From NCBI RefSeq assembly GCF_002215215.1, contig NZ_CP018632.1, forward strand, positions 4,832,501 through 4,896,500: a stretch of 64,000 bases of DNA. Direction: 5' to 3'. This DNA comes from Granulosicoccus antarcticus IMCC3135. Lineage in GTDB: Bacteria; Pseudomonadota; Gammaproteobacteria; Granulosicoccales; Granulosicoccaceae. The position numbers were made by a program, and so were the translations under genes. Below are positions 9,036 to 17,600 of this stretch, piece after piece; position 1 is the first letter of the stretch; each line of letters begins with the position of its first letter. The notes below the pieces were generated by a model, which saw nothing but the letters and a program-made list of their open reading frames with translations, was not told the DNA's origin and did no database searches.

Positions 9036-10646
9036 TCAGACGAGCGCCACAAGATCATCCGGTGTATCGATATCGAGCAAGACACCAGGCTCTGCACAAG
9101 CCACCTCGACCACGCTATCGGGAAACTGTCTGGCCAGAACACGGGCACCGACGTCGCCTTCAAGCATCAACACCGAATCGAACAGGGAGGCTGCGATGAT
9201 GACCGGATTACCGCGTCGCCCATTGAAGGTCGGAATGTACAAAGCCTTGTCGGGAGCTTGCCGAAATGCCTGGATCAACGCCTCCATCACCTGCCTGCTG
9301 GCATTGGGCATGTCGCCCAGGCACACCAATGCGGCATCAGTACCGCGGGCACTCAATTCAGCAACACCTCGCACCAGAGAACTGGCCATGCCGGTGGCAT
9401 ACAAGGGATTGTGAACCACACTGATCGGCATTTCCTGTGAACGCCAGGAAGTGTTGCACAACTGGCCAACCTGATCAGCCTCATGACCGGTCACCAGCAC
9501 CGCACTACCGGCAGTGCTGTGCTCAACCTCTTCCAGAACATGCGCCAGAACGGGCCGTGAATGGCGTAGCGCCAACAATTTATTCTGCTCGCCGAAGCGT
9601 GTGGATGACCCCGCCGCCAACACCAGGGCGGCGACTGACAATCGTCCTGATTGCGCAACCCGCGGCTCAGGCCGATCCATTATTTCATGTAGCAGACCTC
9701 CGACCCCCAGAGTCGATATCCACCCCGAATCCACAGTCAGGCCACTGGCAAGCCGTTCAAGCACCTTGTCCAGACCATTGGGCCGTGACGAGCGAGCGCA
9801 GCCTGGCATGCCGATTATATGTGTACTGCCAATAGAGCCTACCAACAGCAGGTTGCCCGGATCCATCGGCATGCCAAAATGATGAACAACGCCGCCCAGA
9901 TGGGTGATCGCCGCAGGAATCACATCCTTGCGATCGGCAATGGCAGAGGCACCCGCAACGAGTATCCAGTCAGCTCCGGCAGCCAGCCCCTGCTCAATGG
10001 CTGACACCAGCTCCTGCTGCCTGTGCGGCACCCGAACCTCATCCAGTAAATCCGCATGATGAGCCAGCAGTCGTTGCTGTGTCACCCGGCTGGTTTTGTC
10101 CAGCACTGATAGCTTGAGCGTCGGCAGCCGGGTCTGGATGAAAAAGGCTTTCCGGGTCAGGGATGCATGGACTTGCAGCTGGCTCGTGAACACTGCGACT
10201 ACTTGCTCTACGGAACGTTTGTTGACGGCAAAGGGGATGATCTTGACGGTGGCAATCAGTCGCCCTTTCCCCACCGAACTGGACGGCATGACGGTGGCAA
10301 CGGTTATGCCCTCATCCACAGCGTTTGCCTGATCGACAAGATTTCGATCAAAATCGCAGACCCCATCCACCAGCGCATGGATGTTGACACGCCCGGTGCT
10401 GGCCTGACCCAGACGAACACCCTCACCAGCCAATGCCCGGGCCACGATCAGTGCCGCCTCGTCCTCATGCACATCATCGGTTTCAAGCTGTGCCACAGTC
10501 ACACGTTCATGATCACCAGCGAGTAGTTGCCGTATGTGGTCTTGTGTGATTTTTCGCCCCTTGCGAAGCTTTCCTTCGGGGGTTTTCAGCGAGTGTGCCA
10601 GATAGCTGCCAACAGACTCACGCACGCACACTTCACCAAATATCAT
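9036..10646 (-). CDS. Molybdopterin-binding domain fused to MobA-like nucleotidyltransferase
   Basis: A 536-residue two-domain cytoplasmic protein. Residues about 1-340 resemble the molybdopterin-binding fold seen in MoeA/CinA-like proteins, with the loop WILVAGASAIADRKDVIPAA. Residues about 345-536 form a MobA/MocA-like NTP-transferase domain beginning ALVLAAGSSTRFGEQNK, with a later LGDMPN metal motif and a terminal DIDTPDDL. MocA-type enzymes attach CMP to molybdopterin for xanthine-oxidase-family enzymes. No such dehydrogenase is in the window, so the client is elsewhere. This fused architecture occurs in other proteobacteria; the precise nucleotide is unresolved. Confidence 0.85.
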   Translation of the reverse strand: MIFGEVCVRESVGSYLAHSLKTPEGKLRKGRKITQDHIRQLLAGDHERVTVAQLETDDVHEDEAALIVARALAGEGVRLGQASTGRVNIHALVDGVCDFDRNLVDQANAVDEGITVATVMPSSSVGKGRLIATVKIIPFAVNKRSVEQVVAVFTSQLQVHASLTRKAFFIQTRLPTLKLSVLDKTSRVTQQRLLAHHADLLDEVRVPHRQQELVSAIEQGLAAGADWILVAGASAIADRKDVIPAAITHLGGVVHHFGMPMDPGNLLLVGSIGSTHIIGMPGCARSSRPNGLDKVLERLASGLTVDSGWISTLGVGGLLHEIMDRPEPRVAQSGRLSVAALVLAAGSSTRFGEQNKLLALRHSRPVLAHVLEEVEHSTAGSAVLVTGHEADQVGQLCNTSWRSQEMPISVVHNPLYATGMASSLVRGVAELSARGTDAALVCLGDMPNASRQVMEALIQAFRQAPDKALYIPTFNGRRGNPVIIAASLFDSVLMLEGDVGARVLARQFPDSVVEVACAEPGVLLDIDTPDDLVALV

Positions 10647-10716
10647 GTTTTGAGGCTCTAGATCCTGTTAGAGCATCATTGTAACCGCCAGACACGGACA
10701 GTACTGGTATCCGGAT

Positions 10717-12105
10717 TCAGATCTCTGCCACTGATGCACGTTCTTTTTCGTAGCTATTAAGGCGGTTATACAGCGTCTTCAGACTGATACCCAGAACCTT
10801 TGCAGTCTGACTTTTGTTGTTGTCATTGGCGATCAGAGTCGCCTCGATCAACTGTTTTTCAACTTCGCTGAACGTTTGACCGATAAAAGGCGCTATCTGA
10901 TCACTGACACCGGACTCATTCTCGACGAACAGCGACAGATCAGCAGCGATTTCATCCCCTGCCTCCGTCAAACGATAAGCGGTCAACAACGTGTTCTTCA
11001 ACTCCACCTGATTACCCGGCCAATAGTGGCCACGAAGTTGTGCCACGATCTCTTCGGACAGACTTTTCTCCGTATCAAAAACCTGGTTGAGCTGTTGAAC
11101 TGCGCTTCGTGCAAAATATTCGATATCGGCTTTGCGTTCCACCAGAGGTGGGACGTTGATACAGTTTTTCGCCAACGCGTAATAGAACCGGTCATACAGA
11201 CGACCTGAACTCAAGGCATCCTCAACCGGCTCACGCAAAATGCCGACCACGGCACAGTCGTAGGCATCTGGCGTCAAAGCATTGCTGGCCAATACCGTCC
11301 CCGAGCTCATGAAGCTGACCAAACGTCGTTGAATATCCACCGGCAACGATGAGACATCATCCAGTACCAAAGTACCGCCATCGGCTTTCTTCAAATAGGC
11401 TTCGATTCCCTTTTCACCGCCCTCATGTGGCCGTTTGCTATCACCAAAAAATCGATCGATGGCTGGCTGGCCAGTTTCACTGGCGCAGCTGATGATATAA
11501 CCACGGCCGGCGCGCTTACTGTACCGATGCAGCAAAGCGGCTATATCCGCTTTCAGCACACCGGGCTGGCCAGTTATCAAGGCATGACACGGCTCGGCCG
11601 CGGCCGCATTCCTGACTTGCGCAACCAGATTCTGACTCGCCGGCGAAGTACCGACCAAGGCACCAAAACCCATCTTCAATTCTGGCGGATACGAGGTCGT
11701 GGAGACCACACCCTTGCGTCGATGACCATCGGCACGACGTACTGCAAAGACCAGTTCTCTGGCCTCTGCAGGTTTGACCAGAAAATCGAATACACCTGCC
11801 TGCAAGCACTTTCGAGTGCGCTCGGCATCATCGGTACCGCTAATCACGATAACCTGAGTTTGACCACCGGCAGTGAGTGTCTTGATGGCATCTACCCCAT
11901 CCCCATCGGGCAATGACAGATCCAACAGAACAATGGAAGGGGGCTGCAGGCGCACGGTTTCGAAGGCGTCTGCCAGACTCTGCACGTGATTGGCAGAAAA
12001 ACCGGCGCTTTCCAGAATGCGCTGCATGGCCGATGCCGTATCGCGGTCGTCTTCAACGACCAGCACGTCCAGCGCTGTATTTTTTTCAGTAGCTATCGCG
12101 TTCAT
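10717..12105 (-). CDS. NtrC-like response regulator with degenerate AAA+ domain (copy 2 of tandem pair)
   Basis: A 462-residue protein with an intact receiver domain (phospho-acceptor Asp62 in VLLDLSLPDGDG, switch Ser near 89, Lys111), an AAA+ sigma-54-activator-like middle, and a Fis-type helix-turn-helix (QTAKVLGISLKTLYNRLNSY) at the end. The middle domain is unusual: Walker A reads GQPGVLKA at 179-186 instead of GxxGxGKE, Walker B is LVLDD, and the GAFTGA loop that contacts sigma-54 is absent from the stretch 219-245. It therefore probably binds DNA under phosphorylation control without driving sigma-54 open-complex formation. It follows its paralogue by 16 bases; no histidine kinase is adjacent. 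Confidence 0.87.
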   Translation of the reverse strand: MNAIATEKNTALDVLVVEDDRDTASAMQRILESAGFSANHVQSLADAFETVRLQPPSIVLLDLSLPDGDGVDAIKTLTAGGQTQVIVISGTDDAERTRKCLQAGVFDFLVKPAEARELVFAVRRADGHRRKGVVSTTSYPPELKMGFGALVGTSPASQNLVAQVRNAAAAEPCHALITGQPGVLKADIAALLHRYSKRAGRGYIISCASETGQPAIDRFFGDSKRPHEGGEKGIEAYLKKADGGTLVLDDVSSLPVDIQRRLVSFMSSGTVLASNALTPDAYDCAVVGILREPVEDALSSGRLYDRFYYALAKNCINVPPLVERKADIEYFARSAVQQLNQVFDTEKSLSEEIVAQLRGHYWPGNQVELKNTLLTAYRLTEAGDEIAADLSLFVENESGVSDQIAPFIGQTFSEVEKQLIEATLIANDNNKSQTAKVLGISLKTLYNRLNSYEKERASVAEI

Positions 12106-12121
12106 TGTATATATCCGTTTT

Positions 12122-13501
12122 CTAGTACGCGTTCATGCGGTTATAGAGCGTTTTGAGACTGACACCGAGCGTCTTTGCAGTCTTTTCCTTATCACCATCA
12201 AGATGGGTCAGAGTTGCATTGAGCAATTGTCGCTCGAACTCCCAGATAGTAGTGCCAACCCATTTTTCTATTTCAGATTGTGGCTCTGTTGACAGCGACT
12301 TTGAACTCTCGAGAACAAGTTCCACCTCCATGCCTGGCGGCGTTGCTGCAACCGCCTGTTCGATAACACTGCGCAACTCACTGATATTTCTTCGCCAGGT
12401 GGTATTGGCCAAAAGCGCTTTACTGGCTTGCGAAAACACCAGACCTTCTGATTTTCCCGCCAGAGACTGAGCCAGCAACAAATCGGCAATTGCCTGAATA
12501 TCATCACGGCACTGGCGTAAATTGGGAACTGCAAGTGTGATCTGCGCCAGTCGAAACAGGAAGTCGGATCGCAGAGAGGTCTCATCGACATCTGTCGTAT
12601 GCGAGCTACGGGCAATACCGATCACCGACAAGGTCGCTTCCGCCCCACTCGCCCCGTCGACACGTCGAAAAGAGCCGGAATCGAGAAATGGCAACAAGCG
12701 TGACTGAATCTCCGCTGGTAGTTTCTCTACATGGTCCAGCACCAGAGTTCCAGCTGCAGCCTGCTCGATATAGCCCTTGTGCAGGATTTCGCCCGTGGCA
12801 GAATCCTCTTGTCCGAAAATTCTTACCATGCCTATTTCACCCTGCTCATCAGAGCAGTCGATGACCAGACACTGACCGCTGCGTCGACCACGTTCATGGA
12901 TTGAGCGGGCCACTGATATCTTGTCAACGCCGGTCTCACCGGTAATCAGGGCATGCCCGCGGCTTCGTTCGGCACTATAGCTCATGGCTGTTCGCAGAGC
13001 ACTAAGGGCGTGATGCCTGCCCACGTGGACCCAGCCGCTCCTGACAGCCATCACCGAACCGCCTGTCTCTGCCAGTTCATCAGCAGATGTTCTGGAGGCT
13101 AGCGGTGCCAGACGCTGTCGCAGACTTTCCAGGTCAACAGGCTTGAGCAACAACTCCACAGCCTGATTGCGAATACTCTTGATGGCAGCTCGTTGCGAGT
13201 CATCACCACTGATCACGATAAAACGACCACGCGTGTCATTGCGTAACTCTGCCATCAAGTCCAGACCGTTGCCATCAGGCAAATCGATATCGACCAGCAT
13301 CAGATCAGGTGCCTTGTCGCGGATCAGGGCACGCGCCTCATCAACCCGGTGGGCAACGAGAACGTCATAGCCCAGCGATTCCAGTATCCGTTGATAGGCT
13401 TTGGCAAGCGTTACATCGTCTTCCAGTACCAGGGACGAAGGTTTCGACGGGCTGAGCCGTGGGTCTGTTTTGCTATTCATGGGGTCATTATCCGTATCCA
13501 T
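12122..13501 (-). CDS. NtrC-like response regulator with degenerate AAA+ domain (copy 1 of tandem pair)
   Basis: A 459-residue paralogue of the next gene with the same order: receiver (Asp71 in MLVDIDLPDGNG, VISGD switch, Lys120), AAA+-like domain, Fis helix-turn-helix (KTAKTLGVSLKTLYNRMNAY). Walker A is GETGVDK at 188-194, with Asp in place of the glycine before Lys. The Walker B catalytic glutamate is replaced by His (LVLDH, 253-257), and no GAFTGA sequence is present. ATP hydrolysis and sigma-54 activation look lost. I prefer the ATG at 13501 to a GTG two codons upstream. The gene starts near an AT-rich stretch (13520-13535) and diverges from the STN-like gene at 13696. Confidence 0.87.
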   Translation of the reverse strand: MDTDNDPMNSKTDPRLSPSKPSSLVLEDDVTLAKAYQRILESLGYDVLVAHRVDEARALIRDKAPDLMLVDIDLPDGNGLDLMAELRNDTRGRFIVISGDDSQRAAIKSIRNQAVELLLKPVDLESLRQRLAPLASRTSADELAETGGSVMAVRSGWVHVGRHHALSALRTAMSYSAERSRGHALITGETGVDKISVARSIHERGRRSGQCLVIDCSDEQGEIGMVRIFGQEDSATGEILHKGYIEQAAAGTLVLDHVEKLPAEIQSRLLPFLDSGSFRRVDGASGAEATLSVIGIARSSHTTDVDETSLRSDFLFRLAQITLAVPNLRQCRDDIQAIADLLLAQSLAGKSEGLVFSQASKALLANTTWRRNISELRSVIEQAVAATPPGMEVELVLESSKSLSTEPQSEIEKWVGTTIWEFERQLLNATLTHLDGDKEKTAKTLGVSLKTLYNRMNAY

Positions 13502-13695
13502 CGACACTCACCCAGGCAAAATTGTAATATATACACGCTCTTCCTGAATACAGGACCTTCGATCGAGATTGAATCTCGATTGGTCAGCAAATCAGATATT
13601 CACGTGCTCGGCAAGGTAACAAACGGGACCCTTTTTTCCACTTTGCCACACCAAGAGTCTCCCATGCGCCTACACTCGCTAACAGGACCCATTGG

Positions 13696-14358
13696 ATGAC
13701 GTTCATGTCACGGCAACTTGCCTCTTCATCGATTTTCTATCCCGCTCTGCGAATTGTCGGACTGGCGCTGCCCGCTGCCTGTCTGTTTTGGAACAGCGTC
13801 CCCGTTGCGTTCGCTCAACAGGGACTGCAAGTACGCGAACAGAATGGAATGCTCTCCGTTCAGGCCAACAATGCCACCGCCAGTGAGCTTGCCCAGTTAC
13901 TGAGCGATCAACTGGGTATCAGCGTGGTCGTTACCGGCGACACGGAAGCCCGTGTCAATATCGACATTATCGATGAACCGCTGGACAAGGCCCTGGCCAA
14001 GCTAAGCCCGAACCATTTACTGGTCCGCGAAGACAAACAGCCTGACAGCGCCATTACCGAGGTGGTGCTCATGATGGGCGAAGGCAGCGCCTCCGACAGC
14101 TCCGGTGGTGATGAGCAGTTTCTCCCCAGTGGTTCGCCAGCAGACGACATCGTTATTGACGAAGCTCAGGCAACAGAGGAAGCCGTGCCAACGCGCGATC
14201 CTAACCGCTCGGCCGCCGTACGGGAGGCAGCAGATGCCGCATCCAGTGATGCAGCCGGCATGACGCCTGAGAATTCGGGTGGTTCACCGCCGCCCTCAGC
14301 TTTCGATCCGGTCTCTGGCTTGCCCGTAGATCCTCTCACCGGTCAGCCGCTGGAATAA
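13696..14358 (+). CDS. Exported STN/secretin-N0-like protein of unknown role
   Basis: A 220-residue protein with an N-terminal hydrophobic export signal ending near VAFA-QQ. Residues about 45-120 (SVQANNATASELAQLL, then GISVVVTGDTEARVNIDI and LDKALAKL) resemble the short STN/N0 beta-alpha domain found in secretins and TonB-dependent receptors. The last 100 residues are rich in Asp, Ala, Ser and Pro and look disordered, ending in repeats of the type SGLPVDPLTGQPLE. No secretin or receptor barrel follows, so it is a stand-alone domain. AGGA eight bases upstream supports this ATG. The end overlaps the convergent astacin gene by 63 bases. Confidence 0.72.
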   Translation: MTFMSRQLASSSIFYPALRIVGLALPAACLFWNSVPVAFAQQGLQVREQNGMLSVQANNATASELAQLLSDQLGISVVVTGDTEARVNIDIIDEPLDKALAKLSPNHLLVREDKQPDSAITEVVLMMGEGSASDSSGGDEQFLPSGSPADDIVIDEAQATEEAVPTRDPNRSAAVREAADAASSDAAGMTPENSGGSPPPSAFDPVSGLPVDPLTGQPLE

Positions 14359-15636
14359 CAACAGCAGCAGCCCTGGCCACAACCAGAATGCCGCCCCTCC
14401 ATAGGAGACGGTCGTCGTTGTCGTCAGGGTCGCCGGATCGGCAAGTGCACTAGCCTGAGTTGGCTCAATTGCCGTGTCGAAATTGTCTTCGTTGTTCTGA
14501 GTGTCGCCATCGGGGGTCTTTGAACGCACTACCGCCGTCACCTGTCTTGCATCGACCACGCCCTTCAGTGTCAGAGTCAGCTTACTGGAGCTGCTGCCGG
14601 CAAGCCGACTCAATGAGCAGGACACCTGCGACTCTACCTGCACCCCACAGTCCCAACCTGTACCGGCAGACTGAATCAGCTGGGTGGCGCCTATCTGCAC
14701 ATCAACGTCTATCGTATTCGCACCCTGAGCCAGCTCATTGCTGATATGCACTGTTACCTCAGAGCCCTGAGCGTCGCTGTAAACTTGAGTCACGATTGAC
14801 AGATCAGCGGCATAGAGTTGCGCAACCGAGTCAAGATCACCACGACTGGGTACGATGCGCTGGCCAATAACATCGGCTGAAACCAATAACGGGGTGATGG
14901 TCTCTTTACCGTTGACCGAAAAATTGCTTGGGCCGTAATGCATGATCGACTCATAATCGTAGTCGCCCAGAATGCGTGAACCAGCGGGCGCGACATCAAA
15001 ATTATGACGTTTGTCCTCGGCAATATTGTCCCAGTTGATCGTGATGTACTGATCACGGTCGGGACGTGTGTGTTCGTGCTCCAGTCCCAGAACATGCCCT
15101 ATTTCATGCATTATGCTGCCTGAAGTGCAATTATCAGCCACCCAGACCTCTTGCTGCCCACCGAGCCTTCCCACCCAGGAGGCACAGCCTGAGCCCGGCT
15201 GAAAGAGGATCGAATCCCGTGGCTGTTCCTGCCCGGAAGGCCAGTCATCCAGCGATACCAGAGTAACGCCTCCTACCTTGTTCCAATGCTCCACCGCGGC
15301 AGCCACCGCCGTCACACTGCCCTTGGGCAGTTCCGGATCGATACCGTATGGCACGATGCCGTCGACCCACAGCTGGGAGGCACCTGAGAGTGAAATGGAA
15401 CGTGTGGCAATCCCGCTAACCGAAGGCTTGCTTGAGGTAATGATGTCACCTTCGATCAGGCGGAGCTCAGTCAAGTCCTTAGCCTGCGCCATCGTGCTTG
15501 CCATCGTTGTCAGCACGCTGCCAAGCAGCAGGCTGTTAACGAGCAGACGCAAGTGGCTCAATCGCCTGGTCTGACTGGCAGACAGGCGCAACGAGAGCAC
15601 TTGGAATAGTTGGGAATCGGCGCACAATTGCGACAC
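14296..15636 (-). CDS. Astacin-family (M12A) secreted zinc metalloprotease with C-terminal anchor
   Basis: A 446-residue protease. A hydrophobic segment near residues 30-50 serves as export signal. The active site is HEIGHVLGLEHEHTRPDRD starting at residue 177, giving zinc ligands His177, His181 and His187, with base Glu178; the Met-turn SIMHYG follows. After an Asp/Thr-rich domain the protein ends with GG, a hydrophobic helix (WLWPGLLLLLFQRL) and a basic tail, reminiscent of GlyGly-CTERM sorting tails that are processed by rhombosortase. The start at 15636 is a GTG with a long pre-signal stretch, so the true start may be further in. Confidence 0.85.
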   Translation of the reverse strand: MSQLCADSQLFQVLSLRLSASQTRRLSHLRLLVNSLLLGSVLTTMASTMAQAKDLTELRLIEGDIITSSKPSVSGIATRSISLSGASQLWVDGIVPYGIDPELPKGSVTAVAAAVEHWNKVGGVTLVSLDDWPSGQEQPRDSILFQPGSGCASWVGRLGGQQEVWVADNCTSGSIMHEIGHVLGLEHEHTRPDRDQYITINWDNIAEDKRHNFDVAPAGSRILGDYDYESIMHYGPSNFSVNGKETITPLLVSADVIGQRIVPSRGDLDSVAQLYAADLSIVTQVYSDAQGSEVTVHISNELAQGANTIDVDVQIGATQLIQSAGTGWDCGVQVESQVSCSLSRLAGSSSSKLTLTLKGVVDARQVTAVVRSKTPDGDTQNNEDNFDTAIEPTQASALADPATLTTTTTVSYGGAAFWLWPGLLLLLFQRLTGERIYGQARDRIES

Positions 15637-15869
15637 AAAAAGACCTCAAAACGATGGCTTGAGTCTCAAAGCGGCAAAGTCGAGCTTTTCTTGAACCGGA
15701 CTAACCTGACCGAAGCTGCTTGCCTCTTATTCGCCAGCACATCCACGATGGCATTGAGCTGTTGTGTATTTAGCCTCTGCACTATTGCGGAACACGTCTC
15801 GAATCCCCATCGTTACTGCAGAATTCAAGCCTGTCTGAGCCACCAGACGATTAACTGCAGAGGTAAACA
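15637..15869. other. Intergenic control region, astacin / peroxiredoxin
   Basis: This 233-base divergent gap carries the promoters for the astacin protease (minus) and the peroxiredoxin (plus). AGAGG at 15859-15863 is the peroxiredoxin ribosome-binding site. I saw no convincing OxyR-type palindrome, RNA gene or small ORF with a ribosome-binding site. Confidence 0.4.
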
Positions 15870-16529
15870 ATGTCACTTAGAATCAACGACATAGCTCCAG
15901 ATTTCAAAGCAACTACGACCCAGGGTGAGATGCAGTTTCACGAATGGGTAGGTGATAGTTGGGCGGTCCTGTTTTCCCACCCCAAGGACTTCACCCCGGT
16001 TTGCACCACAGAGCTCGGCATGGTCGCTCACTTGATGCCCGAATTCGAAAAACGTAACTGTAAGGTGGTCGGTTTGAGCATCGATCCGGTCGACAATCAC
16101 GCCGAATGGGCCAATGACATTGAAGAGACGCAGGGGGCGAAGGTCAACTTCCCCATGATCGGTGATACCGACCTGGCAGTTGCCAAAGCCTATGACATGT
16201 TTCCGACTGATATGAGCGGCACATCCGAGGGTCGCACAGCGGCCACCAATGCCACCGTTCGTTCGGTGTACATCATTGGTCCGGACAAGCGTATCAAACT
16301 CATCATGACCTATCCGATGACAACGGGACGCAACTTCGACGAAATTCTGCGCGTTATCGATTCCATGCAGCTCACAGCCCAACACCAGGTGGCCACGCCG
16401 GTGAACTGGACCGATGGCAATGAGGTCATCATCGTGCCTTCTGTCAGCGATGCCGAGGCTGAGAAAAAATATCCACAAGGATTTCGCAAGGTGAAGCCTT
16501 ATCTGCGGTTCGTCGAACAACCCAAGTAG
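15870..16529 (+). CDS. 1-Cys peroxiredoxin (Prx6 type)
   Basis: A 219-residue cytoplasmic thiol peroxidase that reduces hydrogen peroxide and organic hydroperoxides. The peroxidatic cysteine lies in FTPVCTTELG near residue 49, preceded by HPKDFTP. The extended C-terminus (KYPQGFRKVKPYLRFVEQP) is diagnostic of the Prx6 group, which has no resolving cysteine in the usual place. Length matches the family. It is transcribed alone, divergent from the astacin gene and convergent with ppsR, with a shared hairpin between them. Confidence 0.94.
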   Translation: MSLRINDIAPDFKATTTQGEMQFHEWVGDSWAVLFSHPKDFTPVCTTELGMVAHLMPEFEKRNCKVVGLSIDPVDNHAEWANDIEETQGAKVNFPMIGDTDLAVAKAYDMFPTDMSGTSEGRTAATNATVRSVYIIGPDKRIKLIMTYPMTTGRNFDEILRVIDSMQLTAQHQVATPVNWTDGNEVIIVPSVSDAEAEKKYPQGFRKVKPYLRFVEQPK

Positions 16530-16543
16530 AAAAACGCTCCAGA

Positions 16544-16565
16544 CCCGACAGTAGCGCCTGTCGGG
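16544..16565. terminator. Hairpin between peroxiredoxin and ppsR, terminator-like
   Basis: An eight-base perfect stem (CCCGACAG / CTGTCGGG) with a six-base loop lies between two convergent genes. On the minus strand it is followed about nine bases later by TTTTT, so it fits best as a terminator for ppsR and perhaps also stops the peroxiredoxin transcript. Confidence 0.55.
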
Positions 16566-16567
16566 CT

Positions 16568-17401
16568 CTAGACTCTGACGCCCCGAATTGACTTGGTCCG
16601 GTTCACCACCATTGCACCGATCTCCTCCACCGACATGCGAGTGGTGTTCAACCACGGCAACTGATGTGATCGAAACAGGGCTTCAGCCTGGGCAATTTCG
16701 CGCTGGCAGGTCGCCGCGGTACTGTAATTTGATTCCGCGAAGCGTTGCTGGCGAATCTGCAAGAGCCTGAAGGGGTCAATGGTCAGACCAAACAACTTCT
16801 CCTTGAATTCTTGCAAGGCTTCTGGCAGACGCTTCTGCTCAAGTTCGTGATCGGTCAACGGGTAATTCGAGACGTACAGGCCGTAGTGCAGCGATAAGTA
16901 CAGCGACGTCGGTGTCTTGCCACAGCGAGATACGCCAACAATGATCAGATCGGCCTGTCGATAGTGTTCGATATCCATGCCATCATCGGTCTGCAGGGCG
17001 AAATGCACCGCCGCAATCCTCGAGGTGTAGGCTTTCTCATCAGTGACGCCGTGAGATCTGCCAATGGTATGGGATGACTTGATACCCAAACGCTGCTCCA
17101 TGGGCCCGATAAAGGTATCAAACAGGTCAAATACCTCTACCTCAGCTCGCTTGAACTGCGAGCGCAGCTCTTCATTGACCATCGTCAGGAAGACCAGCGG
17201 CGAGTGTCCCGTGCTGCTACGAATCGAGTGACAGCGCTTCACCAGCTCCCCCGCCTTGGCCGCTGTATCGACAAATGTAAATGTTTCAGTCTTGAAATCA
17301 ATCTCGGGAAACTGGCTGAGCAGGCTGTGAGCCATGGCTTCAGCCGTCAATCCGGTCCGATCGGAGACGATAAAGGCGTAACGTTTCTTGGAGTTGGGCA
17401 T
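16568..17401 (-). CDS. ppsR: PEP synthase regulatory protein (bifunctional kinase/pyrophosphorylase)
   Basis: A 277-residue DUF299 protein that inactivates PEP synthase by ADP-dependent phosphorylation of a threonine and reactivates it by phosphate-dependent removal. The N-terminus FIVSDRTGLTAEAMAHSLL is the family signature. The P-loop-like GVSRCGKTPTSLYLS lies near residues 157-171. It is transcribed divergently from ppsA, the arrangement usual in gammaproteobacteria. No sign of damage. Confidence 0.96.
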   Translation of the reverse strand: MPNSKKRYAFIVSDRTGLTAEAMAHSLLSQFPEIDFKTETFTFVDTAAKAGELVKRCHSIRSSTGHSPLVFLTMVNEELRSQFKRAEVEVFDLFDTFIGPMEQRLGIKSSHTIGRSHGVTDEKAYTSRIAAVHFALQTDDGMDIEHYRQADLIIVGVSRCGKTPTSLYLSLHYGLYVSNYPLTDHELEQKRLPEALQEFKEKLFGLTIDPFRLLQIRQQRFAESNYSTAATCQREIAQAEALFRSHQLPWLNTTRMSVEEIGAMVVNRTKSIRGVRV

Positions 17402-17600
17402 AAAGGATGAATGTCTTGACTATTCGGAAGGGGTAAATCCATTACTATATTGCCCACTGTGCGGCAGAGCGCAATTTCAGGCAAGTATCCTGCCTGTCGC
17501 TATGATGTGTTGATTACGTACCCGGAACTACCTTTTAAGCCGATTTTGATCTGATATCGATCCCATATACAGACCATTCGGCCCACCACGAGGAATTGAA

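Noticed and set aside
15873-16655. 260-codon open frame on the minus strand opposite the peroxiredoxin
   Set aside because: It mirrors the peroxiredoxin coding sequence, has no recognisable domain and its composition is that of an antisense shadow.
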